This document shows, one piece after another, positions 11,678 through 22,947 of a stretch of 64,000 nucleotides of DNA. The DNA is from Vermamoeba vermiformis (Eukaryota; Tubulinea; Echinamoebida): NCBI GenBank assembly GCA_045837725.1, contig JBEWZL010000179.1, forward strand, positions 496,001 through 560,000. The letters run 5' to 3'. The first letter of the stretch is position 1. Every line of letters begins with the position of its first letter. A program made the position numbers and the translations under genes. The notes below the pieces were generated by a model. That model ran no database searches. It had not been told where the DNA came from and saw only the letters and a list, made by a program, of their open reading frames with translations.

Positions 11678-13279
11678 ATGGAAGCTACCATAAAAATTAA
11701 GAATTATCTTTTGGAAAACAATATAGATATACGAGATTCCGTTGGTTCGGCTGAATTGTGGAAGTGCCTTCCGTTGATAAAAGAAGTTTTTGGATCTAAC
11801 CGGTAATTATCACAACCAAATTGAAGTAAATTAATTTACAATTAATATTCTAATAGATATTTTTTTAGAAATTTTTGTCATTATTATGACTTGAATCCAT
11901 CGAATTTCGCTAACTGGACGAAGAATAAGAGATCTTACGCTAAAGCACGAACGGCAGTACTCTCGTTCCTTTCCAATCCTCCACTTGCAGAAGAAATATT
12001 AAGTAACAATAGAAGTCGGTACCTTGCCAGAGTAACCAAAGAAGACCAACCACGCCCGATGCGGGAGAGGAAAAAATCGAAAGCGTGCTTTGATAATTAT
12101 GAAGTATATTGCTTTATCGATGGTGATAATAGTATGCACTCATTATACTCTTTGTTGGATATTCCAATCGATATTACGCGAGTGAAGGCATTTTCATTTC
12201 ACGCAGAGCGCTTCAAAAACACAAAGACAAAAGCAGAGCTCGAAAGATTGGCTCCACATTTAGATATTGAATATGATAGCTCTTCAGATGGCAAAGATAT
12301 CGCCGACTACTTGCTATTCACCAGACTATTTATGGTACTACAATCGAAGACAAAAAAGTTCGAATCTGACCCAAGTTCAATGCCCGAAACGAGAATTTAT
12401 TTAATATCAGCCGACAAGTTCATCAATACTGCTGCTAGACGAGTGAGAGTCGAATTTTCAGAATATTTAAACTCGATCCAAATCTACACCTGGAACGCGG
12501 AGAAAGAAGAAAGCCTTGGATGGCACTTACACGAGCATAATTATTCTGATCCTAATTTTGACGTAAAGAAGAGCCAGTTCTATTCAGCTTGTCAGAGGAT
12601 TCAAGCAGAAGAGCAGAACACAGCGAACTTAATCCAGTCGCTCAACAAACAGTGGGATGAAATAGAGATGAGCAATCAACAATACAAAGTGCTGCCATTT
12701 ACGGCTGATAATATAGTCCACTATTTCAAATCACATAATAATATCAATACCTTTCCAACGCCGTCGATCCAAGCCCACGCTGATCAACTTTCAGCAATTA
12801 AATTAGTCAAGTCTATGTTGAAGAACGAAGGAAGAGCGAATATTTTGATCAAAGAATTAGAAAAAGAATTAGATTTTCCAGCAGCGTTAAAAGATCAATT
12901 TGGATCGTGGTCAAAATTTTTTGAAGAAACAGCGGCTTTATGTAGTGAATATGGATTGACAGTAAACGATAAAAAGGTCACTGTAGAGAAGTTCAACGCA
13001 ATTAGTATGTTTTCAGAAGGAAAAGAACTGGATCGAATAGCACCCGAGAAATTACGCTTTGAGAAACAAGCACAACAAATGCGCGATATGATTGCCGAAA
13101 TAGGATTATCAAATTTTCTAAAGCTAACGAAGCAAATACAATTAGAAGTTAACGACAAAGCAAGGGAGGCCCAGATCGTGGAAGAACTGGCAAATCCGGA
13201 AGATAGCGAGCAATATGAGTCTGAAGATGACTATGTAAATAATGTAACTAACGAAATGAATAAAATACGCTTGGAGTGA
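11678..13279 (+). CDS. NYN/PIN-like putative RNase with LOTUS-like domain
   Basis: Exon 1 (11678-11802, MEATIKIKNYLLENNIDIRD) joins at 11869 to a long exon ending TGA 13277-13279; about 508 aa. Residues from about 115 read YEVYCFIDGDNSMHSLYSLL, the first acidic motif of NYN/PIN-like nucleases (IDGxN). About 75 residues later comes SSSDGKDIADYLLFTRL, resembling the second acidic site (D..A.D), then IYLISADKFINTAARR, resembling the third (xSxDxxF). The C-terminal third has KSMLKNEGRANILIKELEKE and KDQFGSWSKFFEETAALC, similar in pattern to OST-HTH/LOTUS winged helices that often accompany NYN domains. The rest is charged and probably coiled coil. Likely RNA endonuclease (inference). It is followed 64 nt later by a 2H phosphoesterase-like gene in the same orientation. 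Confidence 0.6.
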
Positions 13280-13343
13280 TCACAAGATTTGTGAGAATCG
13301 ATCGTATCTTTTTTACGAACTGCACACGATCACAACAGCAACA

Positions 13344-14119
13344 ATGGAGCACGAGTAAGCGAATCAATAAATATTTTCAAATAATTAATATAGGAGATGA
13401 TAGTGCACGAACCGAGGATGCAGCTGAAGTGAGTGATTCTGGATTCAAATCTGAAAATATTTAATTCGTCATAATTTTAGGAAAATATCGTATTAAAATT
13501 CTTAAATGCGCCGGCAGCCGAAAAATATGGCAGTTTAAGCTTCGAATTCCCACTTTTAACGGCAGATCTTGACCCTACTGAGACAAAAGCCAAAATTCAA
13601 TCACTACTCGCGAACAAAAATACTAAATTCCCTACAATATCAACTACTGAATGTTGGCAAAAGAATTTTCATATGACAGTGACTGGATTCCCTCAAATAC
13701 CCGCGACCTATTTTTCAGATCCGACGCTACGAGCTTCACTGGACCAACTTATCCAAGAATATATTACTATAGTAAATAGTGACTATAGGTTTAGTGAACG
13801 AACGCCATTTGAATTGGACCAAAAGGAGCCTATTCAAATTATGGGCGACACGATGTTTTTGATCCCAACCAAAACTATTCAGCTTTCAGTGAAAGAGATG
13901 ATGCACAAGTCTTTGCAAATATTTACTCAATTCAAACCTGCGTTTTGGGTGCAAAAGGAAAGCAAATTAGGTGTTCACGTAACACTTGATATTGTAAATC
14001 CGAAAGATTCAAAATTAAGCGCAGATCTGCAGCGGAGTGTAATCGAAATATTTAAAAATCAGTCCTTATTAATAGGACCCATTAGAGCTACTGTAATATT
14101 TCATTCAGGCAAGTGGTAA
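13344..14119 (+). CDS. 2H phosphoesterase-like protein
   Basis: Proposed model: short first exon at ATG 13344 (MEHD), a small second exon (ARTEDAAE), then a main exon from about 13482 (ENIVLKFLNAPAAEKYGSL) to TAA at 14119. The main exon carries two H-x-T motifs about 100 residues apart, FHMTVTGFPQ and GVHVTLDIV. That is the signature of the 2H phosphoesterase fold (LigT, CPDase, AKAP7, USB1), where the paired His-Thr residues act on cyclic or 3'-terminal phosphates of RNA. Strand/helix alternation and size (about 220 aa) fit. The 5' exons are uncertain; the main exon is firm. Function in RNA end processing is inferred from motifs and from its neighbour, a putative RNase. Confidence 0.6.
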
Positions 14120-14473
14120 TAAAGGATTTTGGAACCGTTTTCCGGTTCAAAAAATAATCTCGGCTACAAACATTATTAGAAGTACTTAAGGAGGAAAATC
14201 CATATTAAAAAGCACTATTTGTTGCTAAAAAATAATTATGTAGTTGACAGAGGCTCGAATAATTTTTCTAAAGTACATCCGAATAAAATCTGCTGGATCT
14301 TCGTTAGGCTAACTGGTGGCCAACCTCAGTACCGTTTCATATACTTGATGCATATGCGCAGTTAATAGATAGGATTGGTTTTGTCTAAAGTTTTTTGTTT
14401 ATTTATTTTTTCATGAAACGTCAAATCCAGAACAAGAGTTCTGATAATCTATTTAATTATATAGAAGTAAATA
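14120..14473. other. Intergenic, 354 nt
   Basis: Gap between the 2H phosphoesterase-like gene and SPF45. Right after the stop lies a 6-bp stem with 5-nt loop (GAACCG at 14132, CGGTTC at 14143), possibly in the 3' UTR. Otherwise AT-rich, with the SPF45 promoter presumably in its last part. Confidence 0.5.
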
Positions 14474-16185
14474 ATGTCGTTATACGAGGATTTACCGCCA
14501 ACAAAGGACGGTATTGGAGGCACCACTTCGTCAACAACAAATAGCGGATCTACCAACACACCTTCAACGAGCAATAAACCAGCAGGTACTAATTTATAAT
14601 ATTTTATAATAATAAAATAAATACTTAAGCGTTTGTAAATTACTATAATACTTGATAGAATCTCCGTAGAAAATTCATTATAATAAATATTTAATAAATA
14701 TTTTTACTTTTGACTGGATCCGTCTCTTTTAATACTCTATACGTTAAATATAATCATTAAGTAATTATAAATAATAAAATAATACAAAATTAATTCTGTG
14801 AAGCAGATCCGGTTGATCAACCAAAACCCACGACCACAGCACCAGTAATTAAACCAATGATGCTCCCACGAGCAGCTCAAATTGCCAAAAAAGGAATAAC
14901 ACCGACTTCTGAAGTTAAAAAGCCTATTCAAGCAATTAAAAAAGCGCCTACTAAAGTCGCGGATGTGCCTCCAAAACCGATCGAAACAGTAAGCTCCAAT
15001 TTACATAAAACGTCATCATACTTATAATTATATTATAGGCACCTATACCGTCTATAAATAATCAACATAACCCACATGATACGTTATTTACAGTCGCTTT
15101 GGCTCAAACAGTGGATGCGTACGATCCGGCCAAACCAAACGATTATTTTGAATATCAAGAAGAACGAAAGAAAGCATTGGCTAAAATGAAAGAAGGTACT
15201 AGGCACCTATATTATAATTAGGGACTATGTACTTAATTCTGGCTATTTTCAGAGGAAATTTTGAAAGCGCGACAAGCACTCGAACAATCGAGACAAAATG
15301 TTATGGAAACAGATGACGATGACGATGCAGACGGTAAAATACATTATTATAAGCATATAAGCATATATTAATATACGAATTAGGTGTTCCTATTAATATT
15401 CCGCCTAAACAAAGTGTTGGGCCGCCAGCCGGTTTGACACCTGCGGAAAAAATGATGTTCAGCATGGGCTGGAAAGGCTCAGGACACGGTACTTAATATT
15501 AATAGTACTATTATAATATAGTACTAATGTTATTATGAAAGGGTTGGGTAAACAAGGCCAAGGAATTAAAGCACCGTTAGTAGCGGAAAAAAACGAATAT
15601 GGCGCTGCTGTAATTAAAGTCGGAGAAGGTCAGTCTTATATTAATATTACTATATATGGTAATGGCAATGTAATTGACATTTGCGAATGCAGTTGATAAT
15701 CGACATCGATACGAACCGATCGCAAGAAGTCGGGTACTTTTATTACAGGTAAGTTACTGAATTATAATTATTTTATCAATTTTATTCTTATTTTCATGAA
15801 CGAATAGAACATGGTTGATCGAGGAGAAGTTGATCCAATGTTAGCTCCTGAAACAGCAGGTGAATGTCAAAAGTTTGGAAAAGTTGTTGATTGTAAAGTA
15901 TATGAGGTACGTCTATTGTTTTATATTTTCATAACAAGTGGTTAACAATGCTATTTAGAATCCGGATCTGACAATACCAAGCGAAGAATCAGTTAGAATT
16001 TTTGTTAAATTTGAACGACACGAAGAAGCAGTAAGAGGTAAGCCATAGTTTTAATAGATTTATGTAATATATTTAACAATATCGTAGGATTAAATGCGTT
16101 GAATGGCCGGTTTTTTGGCGGCAAACAAGTAAAAGCCACTTTGTATGATGAGAAAAAATTTGCGGAGAAAGATTATCGAGCGTAG
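14474..16185 (+). CDS. RBM17: Splicing factor 45 (SPF45/RBM17)
   Basis: At least nine exons. The start MSLYEDLPPTKDGI is the typical SPF45 N-terminus; then a Pro/Ala/Lys-rich linker (RAAQIAKKGITPTSEVKKP), DAYDPAKPNDYFEYQEERKK, and a G-patch split by an intron (KMMFSMGWKGSGHG then GLGKQGQGIKAPLVAEK). A C-terminal UHM-type RRM follows: NMVDRGEVDP, ETAGECQKFGKVVDCKVYEN, ESVRIFVKFERHEEAVR, ALNGRFFGGKQVKATLYDE. It ends DYRA and TAG at 16183-16185. The GRFFGG motif corresponds to the R-x-F motif that binds ULM peptides of SF3b155, SF1 and U2AF65 in 3' splice-site recognition. Order and length match the family. Confidence 0.93.
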
Positions 16186-16340
16186 AGCTCACCTTGTGAA
16201 TATAAATAATACTTGAAAGCAATTATTATGATCTATTGATATAGTAGCTACTCTAAACATGATCATGCTAGATCTGGATCGAACCTAATAATGAATCTTC
16301 GAAGATCGAGCAAACAATTGTATCGGTATGTACAAAATTT

Positions 16341-18219
16341 TTAATTGATTAACAAATCATTAGCATCTTCATTGTTATTATTAAGCTTAGGATTCTTCAC
16401 GAGACTAACAGACTTGGATCCAAAAGATCTCGGGTTGAACTCAGTGTAGCTACTTCGACTCGCGCTGCTACTAAGCGTATGATCGTCATCTTGATTGGGA
16501 AGTGATCTGCGCCAAGTAGTCGCCGGCCTCTCTTTCGTGGCTTCACGCGGTTGTTTTCCGCTGACACCAGTGTTAATAGGCACTGTCATAGAGATGCGGG
16601 TAAAATCAACGACAAATTTGCCTCTGCTGTCCTTGGAGACCATATCCACAAATCTACGGTTCCACAAGATTTCGTCAGCTTTGTACGACCATCGTGCTTG
16701 AAACGTGGCTGAAGTCAGCTCGTCCGTGCCTTCCAGCAGCACGATCAGTTCCATGTCACATTCACGCATAGCCTCGCGTGTCATGCCGTAAAGAGGACTA
16801 GTCTCATCAATAGTGTGTACTATATGCCAAGGGAATGCCTATCAAGTCAATTAGATTCATTCTTGGATCTTCGCGGGTGAGCTGAATCTGGCTTAGACTT
16901 ACCATCACTGGTGATTGAATATAACTAGCAACAGTATCTTGCTTGTCGCAAATATCATGTGTCAATTCGATAAGTTTCCATTGCGGGTGTTCCGTGGCTG
17001 GTGGATCTGCATCCGAGCTACGGTGAGATCCAATCACGGAGCTCTTCTTTCGAGCAAAATCCTCTGATAAGAACTTATTCTCATCATTATACTCCGTAAC
17101 ATTAATCTTATAATCATCGTGTTCATCGTCTGAACCAGATCTGTTGCTATTTTTAGTCTTAGTTGTCATGACTGTAATGCAATCTTCATCGAACACTAAG
17201 CACAAAAATATCAGTATTATACATAAATATAACAACACGATTATTATCTACCTTTTCTTAGCATAAGCAAGCGAATTTGAGCGGTGCAAACTTGTCGTTT
17301 ACGGATGTTGGCCAAACGAAGCGACAAAAATCTGACTCCGGGCTTATCGCTAATAGGCTTAGTCAAGCGAGTAATTTTATGGCCATCAACGTCATTTATA
17401 ACTGCACTAGTGCTAAAGTCGATTGTATGGCGCAACCGTCTATTACAAAACAATGATTAGGAATAGCATTAACTTAAAAAAATTATAAAAATATTCTACG
17501 AAATAAATAATTAATTTTTGAGGCAAAACGTACGCAGGTCTAGAGAGCTTGGCGAATACAAGAGCTGTCAAGGCACCAAAGGCCAAAATGCCGACCCAAC
17601 TTTGCACGAAGGTAATTACGTGAGAATAGAAGCCAGTAGGATATAAGAAACCATAGCCTAATAAAGTAAAAGCGAGTTAGCTACATCCGGATCGAAAATT
17701 CCGTTACTATTATTTTACGGATGTGCAATCTTGCAGTGCTTGCATATCATTTACTGAGCTATTTAATAGTGACTTACCAATAGTATTCATTGTTTGAAGC
17801 GAGAAAAAGAACGCATCCATAAAATCTTCGGCTCCACTATTGAATTTTATTAATTAAATTACTAAATTTAGGTATATTATTATTATTAGTAATAATTAGC
17901 GTTAAAATAAGAATATTCCGAATTTTTGTCGGTTGGAATTAAATGGATCTGTTAAATTAACTTACTGAATTTCATCCAGGCGTATATAATATAGTGCCGC
18001 AAATACAACAATCAATATCGAATAAAATACAAACGAGACCATAAGCATAGGAATCCAAGATAAGTTCAGTATCAATCGGTATGAATCCGCTTTATACAAG
18101 AACCACCAAGAGATACCTTTGTGCTTTATATTAACATGGCCGCCTTCTCTATTAATCAGTCGATTGAAGCGACGATATTTGCTCGAGTGCTCGGGTAAGG
18201 GAGCGTAGAGTGGATCCAT
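16341..18219 (-). CDS. Inward-rectifier (Kir-type) potassium channel
   Basis: Starts MDPLYAPLPEHSSKYRRFN (ATG 18219). TM1 is LSWIPMLMVSFVFYSILIVV. The pore helix and filter FFFSLQTMNTIGYG are split by an intron between ATTG and GCTATGG, giving the potassium selectivity filter TIGYG. TM2 is FVQSWVGILAFGALTALVFA, followed by the Kir cytoplasmic beta-sandwich (HTIDFSTSAVINDVDG; RFLSLRLANIRKRQVCTAQI; QWKLIELTHDICDKQD; ELIVLLEGTDELTSATFQAR; WNRRFVDMV). A 70-80 residue acidic, Ser-rich insert (TKNSNRSGSDDEHDD, DFARKKSSVIGSHRSSDADP) interrupts the cytoplasmic domain after the first part. The tail is basic/Ser-rich and ends LLIN at 16341. Acts in the plasma membrane or an endomembrane; no clear PIP2 or G-beta-gamma signature can be claimed. 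Confidence 0.9.
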
Positions 18220-18397
18220 TCGCTAGTCCAGATGGATTAACGCCAGCGATATACTGATCAACGTGTTATTCAGGTACAAGACCTGTGTTTATCTCGCTGG
18301 GTTGCAAATAGGACTAAAATTTTGGAAGAGAAATCGCAATTTTGACGTGCGCTTTCTTTTGTCAATTATAAGTCAGACGAAGAACAGAAACAAAAAT
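18220..18397. promoter_or_regulatory. Divergent promoter region (Kir / small protein)
   Basis: 178 nt separate the Kir start codon (minus) from the ATG of the small plus-strand gene, so the two promoters must overlap or be shared. No TATA box or other element can be assigned with confidence. Confidence 0.4.
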
Positions 18398-18688
18398 ATG
18401 AACGAATTTGTTAGACAGTTTGTTAGCAAGGTAACAAGAGGATTTAGTGCTAATACCACGAGTGCTGGCCCGAGAAAATTGGTCTCGATCGAGGTTGAAC
18501 CTACCTCCTTTTGCTACGAGTCTTACCCGTGCCAGCATACCTCTGGTGTAAAATTCATATACAATGATGGCACTGTTGTCAACCGTGGAACAAATGGCTT
18601 TGAAGTCCTGAGGTTATGTAAAGAGAACAACATCCAACTTCCAAGCCATTTTACATACATGGCGGGCTACGCTCCTATAAAAAGGTAG
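18398..18688 (+). CDS. Small protein, possibly mitochondrial, unknown function
   Basis: Single exon, 96 aa. ATG 18398 gives MNEFVRQFVSKVTRGFSANT: the first 30 residues lack acidic residues apart from one Glu and form a basic amphipathic stretch, like a mitochondrial presequence (inference). The rest reads RKLVSIEVEPTSFCYESYPC, QHTSGVKFIYNDGTVVNRGT and ends YAPIKR. I do not recognise a family. The frame is open upstream to about 18263 but without a better ATG. Confidence 0.6.
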   Translation: MNEFVRQFVSKVTRGFSANTTSAGPRKLVSIEVEPTSFCYESYPCQHTSGVKFIYNDGTVVNRGTNGFEVLRLCKENNIQLPSHFTYMAGYAPIKR

Positions 18689-18794
18689 AAATATTTCCAA
18701 ACAGTTATTGTTAGCATAGTTTGTAAAGAATAAAAAATGAAAGAATTAGAATTATTCTTTAAATCCTCAAAATCAACGAGTGAAATCACTTTAT

Positions 18795-20687
18795 TCACTT
18801 AAGTGCTCTACACAGAGTATGGCGATCAATTGGTAATGTCCTATTAGAAGCAATTGCACATAAAATACCAATCTGCTTCCTCGTAAAGTATTGGCAGCTG
18901 CAATAAAATAAGATCTGCTCGAGCACTTCGGGCGGGACTGTCGTAAATAAGCCTTGATCGTACGGCCATAATATGGTTTGCACTACAATTAAGACGGCAC
19001 TGGCGTATAGTTTTCGTCGTTTGTTTTCAAAAAGAATCCTTTCTCCTTCGTTCATCGTGCTCGGAAGTACACGGGCCACAGTTTGGCCACGGTCAACGTT
19101 CAAATAGCCGTACATCCATTGAATGTCAGTCAATGTTACATTAGATCGAAGTGCTCCTAATATCAAATTATAATCGCTGTGCTGGTGTTCATTGAACTTC
19201 AGATCCAGTTTCGTTAGGGATCGGTTTGTTTCGATCAATTCTTTGACACTCATTATATCAAATTTCGCTGATACTGCTCTTAGAGTTTGCATTGTCGTAT
19301 TTGCTGCTAGTGCCCTTTGAAGTGTTTTAGATCCGTCAATCTTTAGAAAATTGTAACTAATGTCCAACTCTGTTATCGTGTTGTTCACTGAAAGCGCTTC
19401 AAGAATCGGTGAAAATTCATTATACAGGAGATTTCTAGCGAGATTTAATTTCCGCAGAGTTCTCGTTCGTTGTATTAATTTTGGAATGGCCTTCACCCCT
19501 TGGTAATTCATGAAATTGTACTCCAAGTTCAATTCTTCAATTGGCATGTCAATTAATGCTTCTACGACCTGCTCCGTCTTTTCTTTCAATAAACAACTCT
19601 CCAAGCTCAATTTTTTGATGTTTTTTAGTCCGATGAATTTATTCGTAATTGCTTCAGGGACGTATTCGAAGCCATAGCCAGTAACATCAAGATCTGTTAA
19701 TGAAATGTTGTCTTTGAACAGCGTAAATGAATCGTTATACGATAACGGACCAGCGCGCATAATTCGAACGTTGAGCCGTTTGATTGATCTGGATCTGCTG
19801 ATTGAAGTTTCCAAAATAGCCAGTCTTTGCTGATCGATCTTATTATAGCTTATATTAAGATCCGTTAATGAGAGACACTCTTCGATTAAGGTCGTTAAGG
19901 ATCTGGTCTTCTTCATCTGGATGTAGTTATCGGATAAATCCAAAGTCGCGATATCAGCACGAGATCTTAATAGCGAGTATACTAGTGCTTCGATTTCATG
20001 ATCATTAATTGCGTTTGATTCTAGCTTCAATGCTTGTAGACTTGAAATTGAACCAATAAACTCGTATAGTTCTGCTCTATTGTCTTCAGTGCTAATCATT
20101 TTCAAACAGCCTAAATCTAAATAAGTGACTGTCCTATTCTTAGCTAATGCTTGAATCAGCGGCAAAATCGCTAAAGTTCCGTTCAGTGAACCGCCGAACA
20201 GATCCAGATGCGTTATGTTCTGGTTGTATCTTATTAATTGAGATAAGCCGTCAATGACTTCTTCATTGAATTGAAAGTACTTCATTGATAGTTTTTTCAG
20301 TGAATTGTTGTTTTGCAAAGCCCTGACTAGGGCGAACTTTCCTTGGCTGTCAATTGAATTACTACTAATATCAAGTTCTGTCAGGTGATGGAGTCCACAC
20401 AGCGCATCTGATAAGCTAGTCCAATGTTCTTTAAGTTCTAAATCATTGTGTGATAAATCAAGACTTGTTACGCTCGATCTGCTCGCAATGATTTTTGCAA
20501 TCGCGTTCCACCGATGTTTACCAAAATAATTATACGATAAATCTATCTTGTTAATTTTTTCTCGGTATTTGAGCAAATTTATAATGGCTTCCAAGTCCTT
20601 CTGATTGAGAGTCGTGCATGCTGCCAGAAGATCTAATTTTGTTCCAACAACATCAACCTCCTCACCATTAAGAACGAGAAGATCCAT
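18795..20687 (-). CDS. Leucine-rich repeat protein with C-terminal F-box-like motif
   Basis: ATG 20687 (MDLLVLNGEEVDVVGTKLDL) gives 630 aa. A further ATG at 20816 is followed at once by a good donor (gtaagt), so a tiny 5' exon is possible. About fifteen RI-type LRRs are visible (INKIDLSYNYFGKHRWNAIA; TSLDLSHNDLELKEHW; TELDISSNSIDSQGKFAL; RKLNLARNLLYNEF). The C-terminus has RILFENKRRKLYASAVLIVV and then TVPPEVLEQILFYCSCQYF, an F-box-like core. The region before the F-box aligns with the gene at 4995 (RNRLFKLHITLV), so these two are paralogues sharing an unusual LRR then F-box order. It lies about 90 nt from the dehydrogenase gene and reads in the same direction. Confidence 0.8.
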   Translation of the reverse strand: MDLLVLNGEEVDVVGTKLDLLAACTTLNQKDLEAIINLLKYREKINKIDLSYNYFGKHRWNAIAKIIASRSSVTSLDLSHNDLELKEHWTSLSDALCGLHHLTELDISSNSIDSQGKFALVRALQNNNSLKKLSMKYFQFNEEVIDGLSQLIRYNQNITHLDLFGGSLNGTLAILPLIQALAKNRTVTYLDLGCLKMISTEDNRAELYEFIGSISSLQALKLESNAINDHEIEALVYSLLRSRADIATLDLSDNYIQMKKTRSLTTLIEECLSLTDLNISYNKIDQQRLAILETSISRSRSIKRLNVRIMRAGPLSYNDSFTLFKDNISLTDLDVTGYGFEYVPEAITNKFIGLKNIKKLSLESCLLKEKTEQVVEALIDMPIEELNLEYNFMNYQGVKAIPKLIQRTRTLRKLNLARNLLYNEFSPILEALSVNNTITELDISYNFLKIDGSKTLQRALAANTTMQTLRAVSAKFDIMSVKELIETNRSLTKLDLKFNEHQHSDYNLILGALRSNVTLTDIQWMYGYLNVDRGQTVARVLPSTMNEGERILFENKRRKLYASAVLIVVQTILWPYDQGLFTTVPPEVLEQILFYCSCQYFTRKQIGILCAIASNRTLPIDRHTLCRALK

Positions 20688-20886
20688 CACTGTGAATATA
20701 ATTATGCAATTAAAAATTATATCCAATATTATTGACGTTACTTTATTGAATTTTAGTTTGACTTGATCTCGGTAAAAGCAACAGTTGCACACATTAAAAT
20801 AGCAACTTACGATCATATCAAGACGCAGTTAATATTAACAAATAAGCGCCTGTTATTGCATTCACATTGTCAGCAAATTTTGTATT

Positions 20887-22796
20887 TTAGGATTCAATTT
20901 TGATTCGCGCTTTGATACATTCTTTGCTATTTCTCGCAGTTTCGAAAGCCTTATTGATATCATGTAGGCTAAATTCATGTGTAAATACTTCTTTCTCTAA
21001 TTTGCTCGCCAGATCTGGGTTATTTTTCAACAACTTCAAAGCGTCCCGTGCATCTCCACACCGAGAAGTCCAGATCTGAATATTTCTTCCCAAAATGGCT
21101 TCTTGAATAGGGTTCTCGTATTTCTTGGTATTCTTAATATTGCTATTATAATCCACATCGTTATCGCACATCAAAATTGCGCCTCGAGCTCGTACAAGCG
21201 AGATCTCTTTTTTTGTCGTTGGCCTAATGACCTGATCGATCTCTTCAATCGTAGAAATAATAGCTAAGTCGAATCTCGGGAAATCTCCGCCTCTGGTCAA
21301 GAAAAACTCGGGCTTGTCTAACAGATCGACTGCTTGATCCACACTGACCCGATGAAAATGGACTTCAGAGCCATTGAACGGCTTATTATGGAGCACATAG
21401 TTCTTAACTGACTCGATCACGTGCTCGTTAACACTTTCAGCGACAAAAATATTGACGTTTCTTCGCGGATGAAAATCAGTTGGCCAGCCAAAAGTGATTG
21501 CTTCAGGACTGAACGGCAACAATGAAATTTCTTCAACGACCATTTGCGTGAAGTGAGTGACACCGAATACTGATCCACCACTCGTTGATTTCAAATGCAA
21601 AACTAACAGCGGATCAGCGACTAAACACAAAGTAGATCTCCGACTTACTTCTATTAGTCAGCTTTAACGCCAACGCAAAGCCGTCAACTGAGCCAGTAGT
21701 ATCATATAGGATATCGTATACTGGTTCTTTAGGCAAGTTATCCGACTCGAGGTACACGAGCTCATCGGCACCAACATTCTTCGACAGATCCAATAGCGAT
21801 CTTTGCAAGGCATTAGTACGCGTCTATATACTCTCTAGCACCTTACCTATGACGAGCTAATGCAGTGATGATATAATCGGTCGATTTCTCTCGTAGACCG
21901 TTCAAAGCAAAAATGATGAGCAGGCCTAACTTTCGAGGTCCGAGGACACCAACCTTCGTTTCTTTACGAGCTGGCGTAGTTTTAGCAGCCTTAAGATGGA
22001 CATTAGTAACGTATAAGAATAATATTTTTACCATTTTATACCCATAGTGCAGCGGCAAGAGGTTCCCAAATGACCGCTTGACTGAGGGGCAATCCATCGG
22101 GAATTGGAATTACGCTATCAATTGGTGATAAAACATATGGTGAAAATCCACTACAATACTATTAATATAACTATAGATAGGGTCAATTAAGCGTACCCAG
22201 GTAGCCTATCAATTCCTAATGTAATTCGTTCGGGACATTGCCGATCTATTCCCGGTTCTTGTTCTTGTTTCAAACAATAGCGGCAATGTCTTGATTGATC
22301 CTCGTTAAGACCACGTGCAAAATGACTAGCATTAATTTCAACTGCTACGGGCTTGTTATCTAAAATAATCGTCAGATCGAGATCTCACTATGTCGAATAT
22401 TGCTTACTCTTGTCATAGCCAACGACTTCATGTCCTGTTACTTGTGGCAATGGAAATGGCAAGTAATGTCTGGATGTGTCGGTGTTGCAAATGCCGCAGT
22501 AGCTAATTGAAGCAGGATGAATTAAAAAAGCTCAGAAAATATTTTAAAAAATCACTATAATTGCGTAAGTAATTTTAGGATGTATAAATTGGGTAATGAG
22601 GCGATCTGACATCCAAACGTAAAATCAATTTTTACCTTGTTTTAATGAGCGTGTAGCCTCGTGGTAGCTCCATAAACAAATCTTCACCTCGTAAAATTTT
22701 CCAGCCATTTATTTCGTCGCCTACGTACGTGTATTGTTGTGGTTTGAAAGTACCAGTGGATTGGTACTCTTGCGCGACAAATGTTACTTCAGTCAT
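20887..22796 (-). CDS. Zinc-type alcohol dehydrogenase-like oxidoreductase (MDR)
   Basis: Multi-exon. ATG 22796 gives MTEVTFVAQEYQSTGTFKPQ. The catalytic zinc region reads CGICNTDTSRHYL and PQVTGHEVVGYD (Cys and Gly-His-Glu of MDR enzymes). The structural-zinc lobe is reduced (RHCRYCLKQEQEPGIDRQCP). The remainder gives GGFSPYVLSPIDSVIPIPDG, then a nucleotide-binding fold with KVGVLGPRKLGLLIIFAL (a GxGxxG-like turn changed to GPRKLG), LYDTTGSVDGFALAL and a C-terminal helix region ending IKARIKIES. Similar in layout to threonine or glutathione-independent formaldehyde-type MDR enzymes, but substrate cannot be told from sequence. Divergent from MND1 with 151 nt between start codons. Confidence 0.75.
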
Positions 22797-22947
22797 CGTG
22801 ATAATTCAAATTCAACATTATGATTGTTGTGGTTTTCATGGCTAGCCAAGAAAAAGAGCCGTTGTTGGTACCCACGTGATCTGCCCAAATTTCCAAGAAC
22901 CGTTCATTTGTTTTTTAGCATTAATTTTTGACGAAGTAACCACTACA
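22797..22947. promoter_or_regulatory. Divergent promoter region (MDR enzyme / MND1)
   Basis: 151 nt between two start codons in opposite directions. MND1 acts only in meiosis in known organisms, so a shared promoter with a metabolic gene would be noteworthy. No element recognised. Confidence 0.4.

Noticed and set aside
16261-16320. Possible tRNA T-arm (GGATCGAACC)
   Set aside because: No matching acceptor stem, D-arm or anticodon arm around it.
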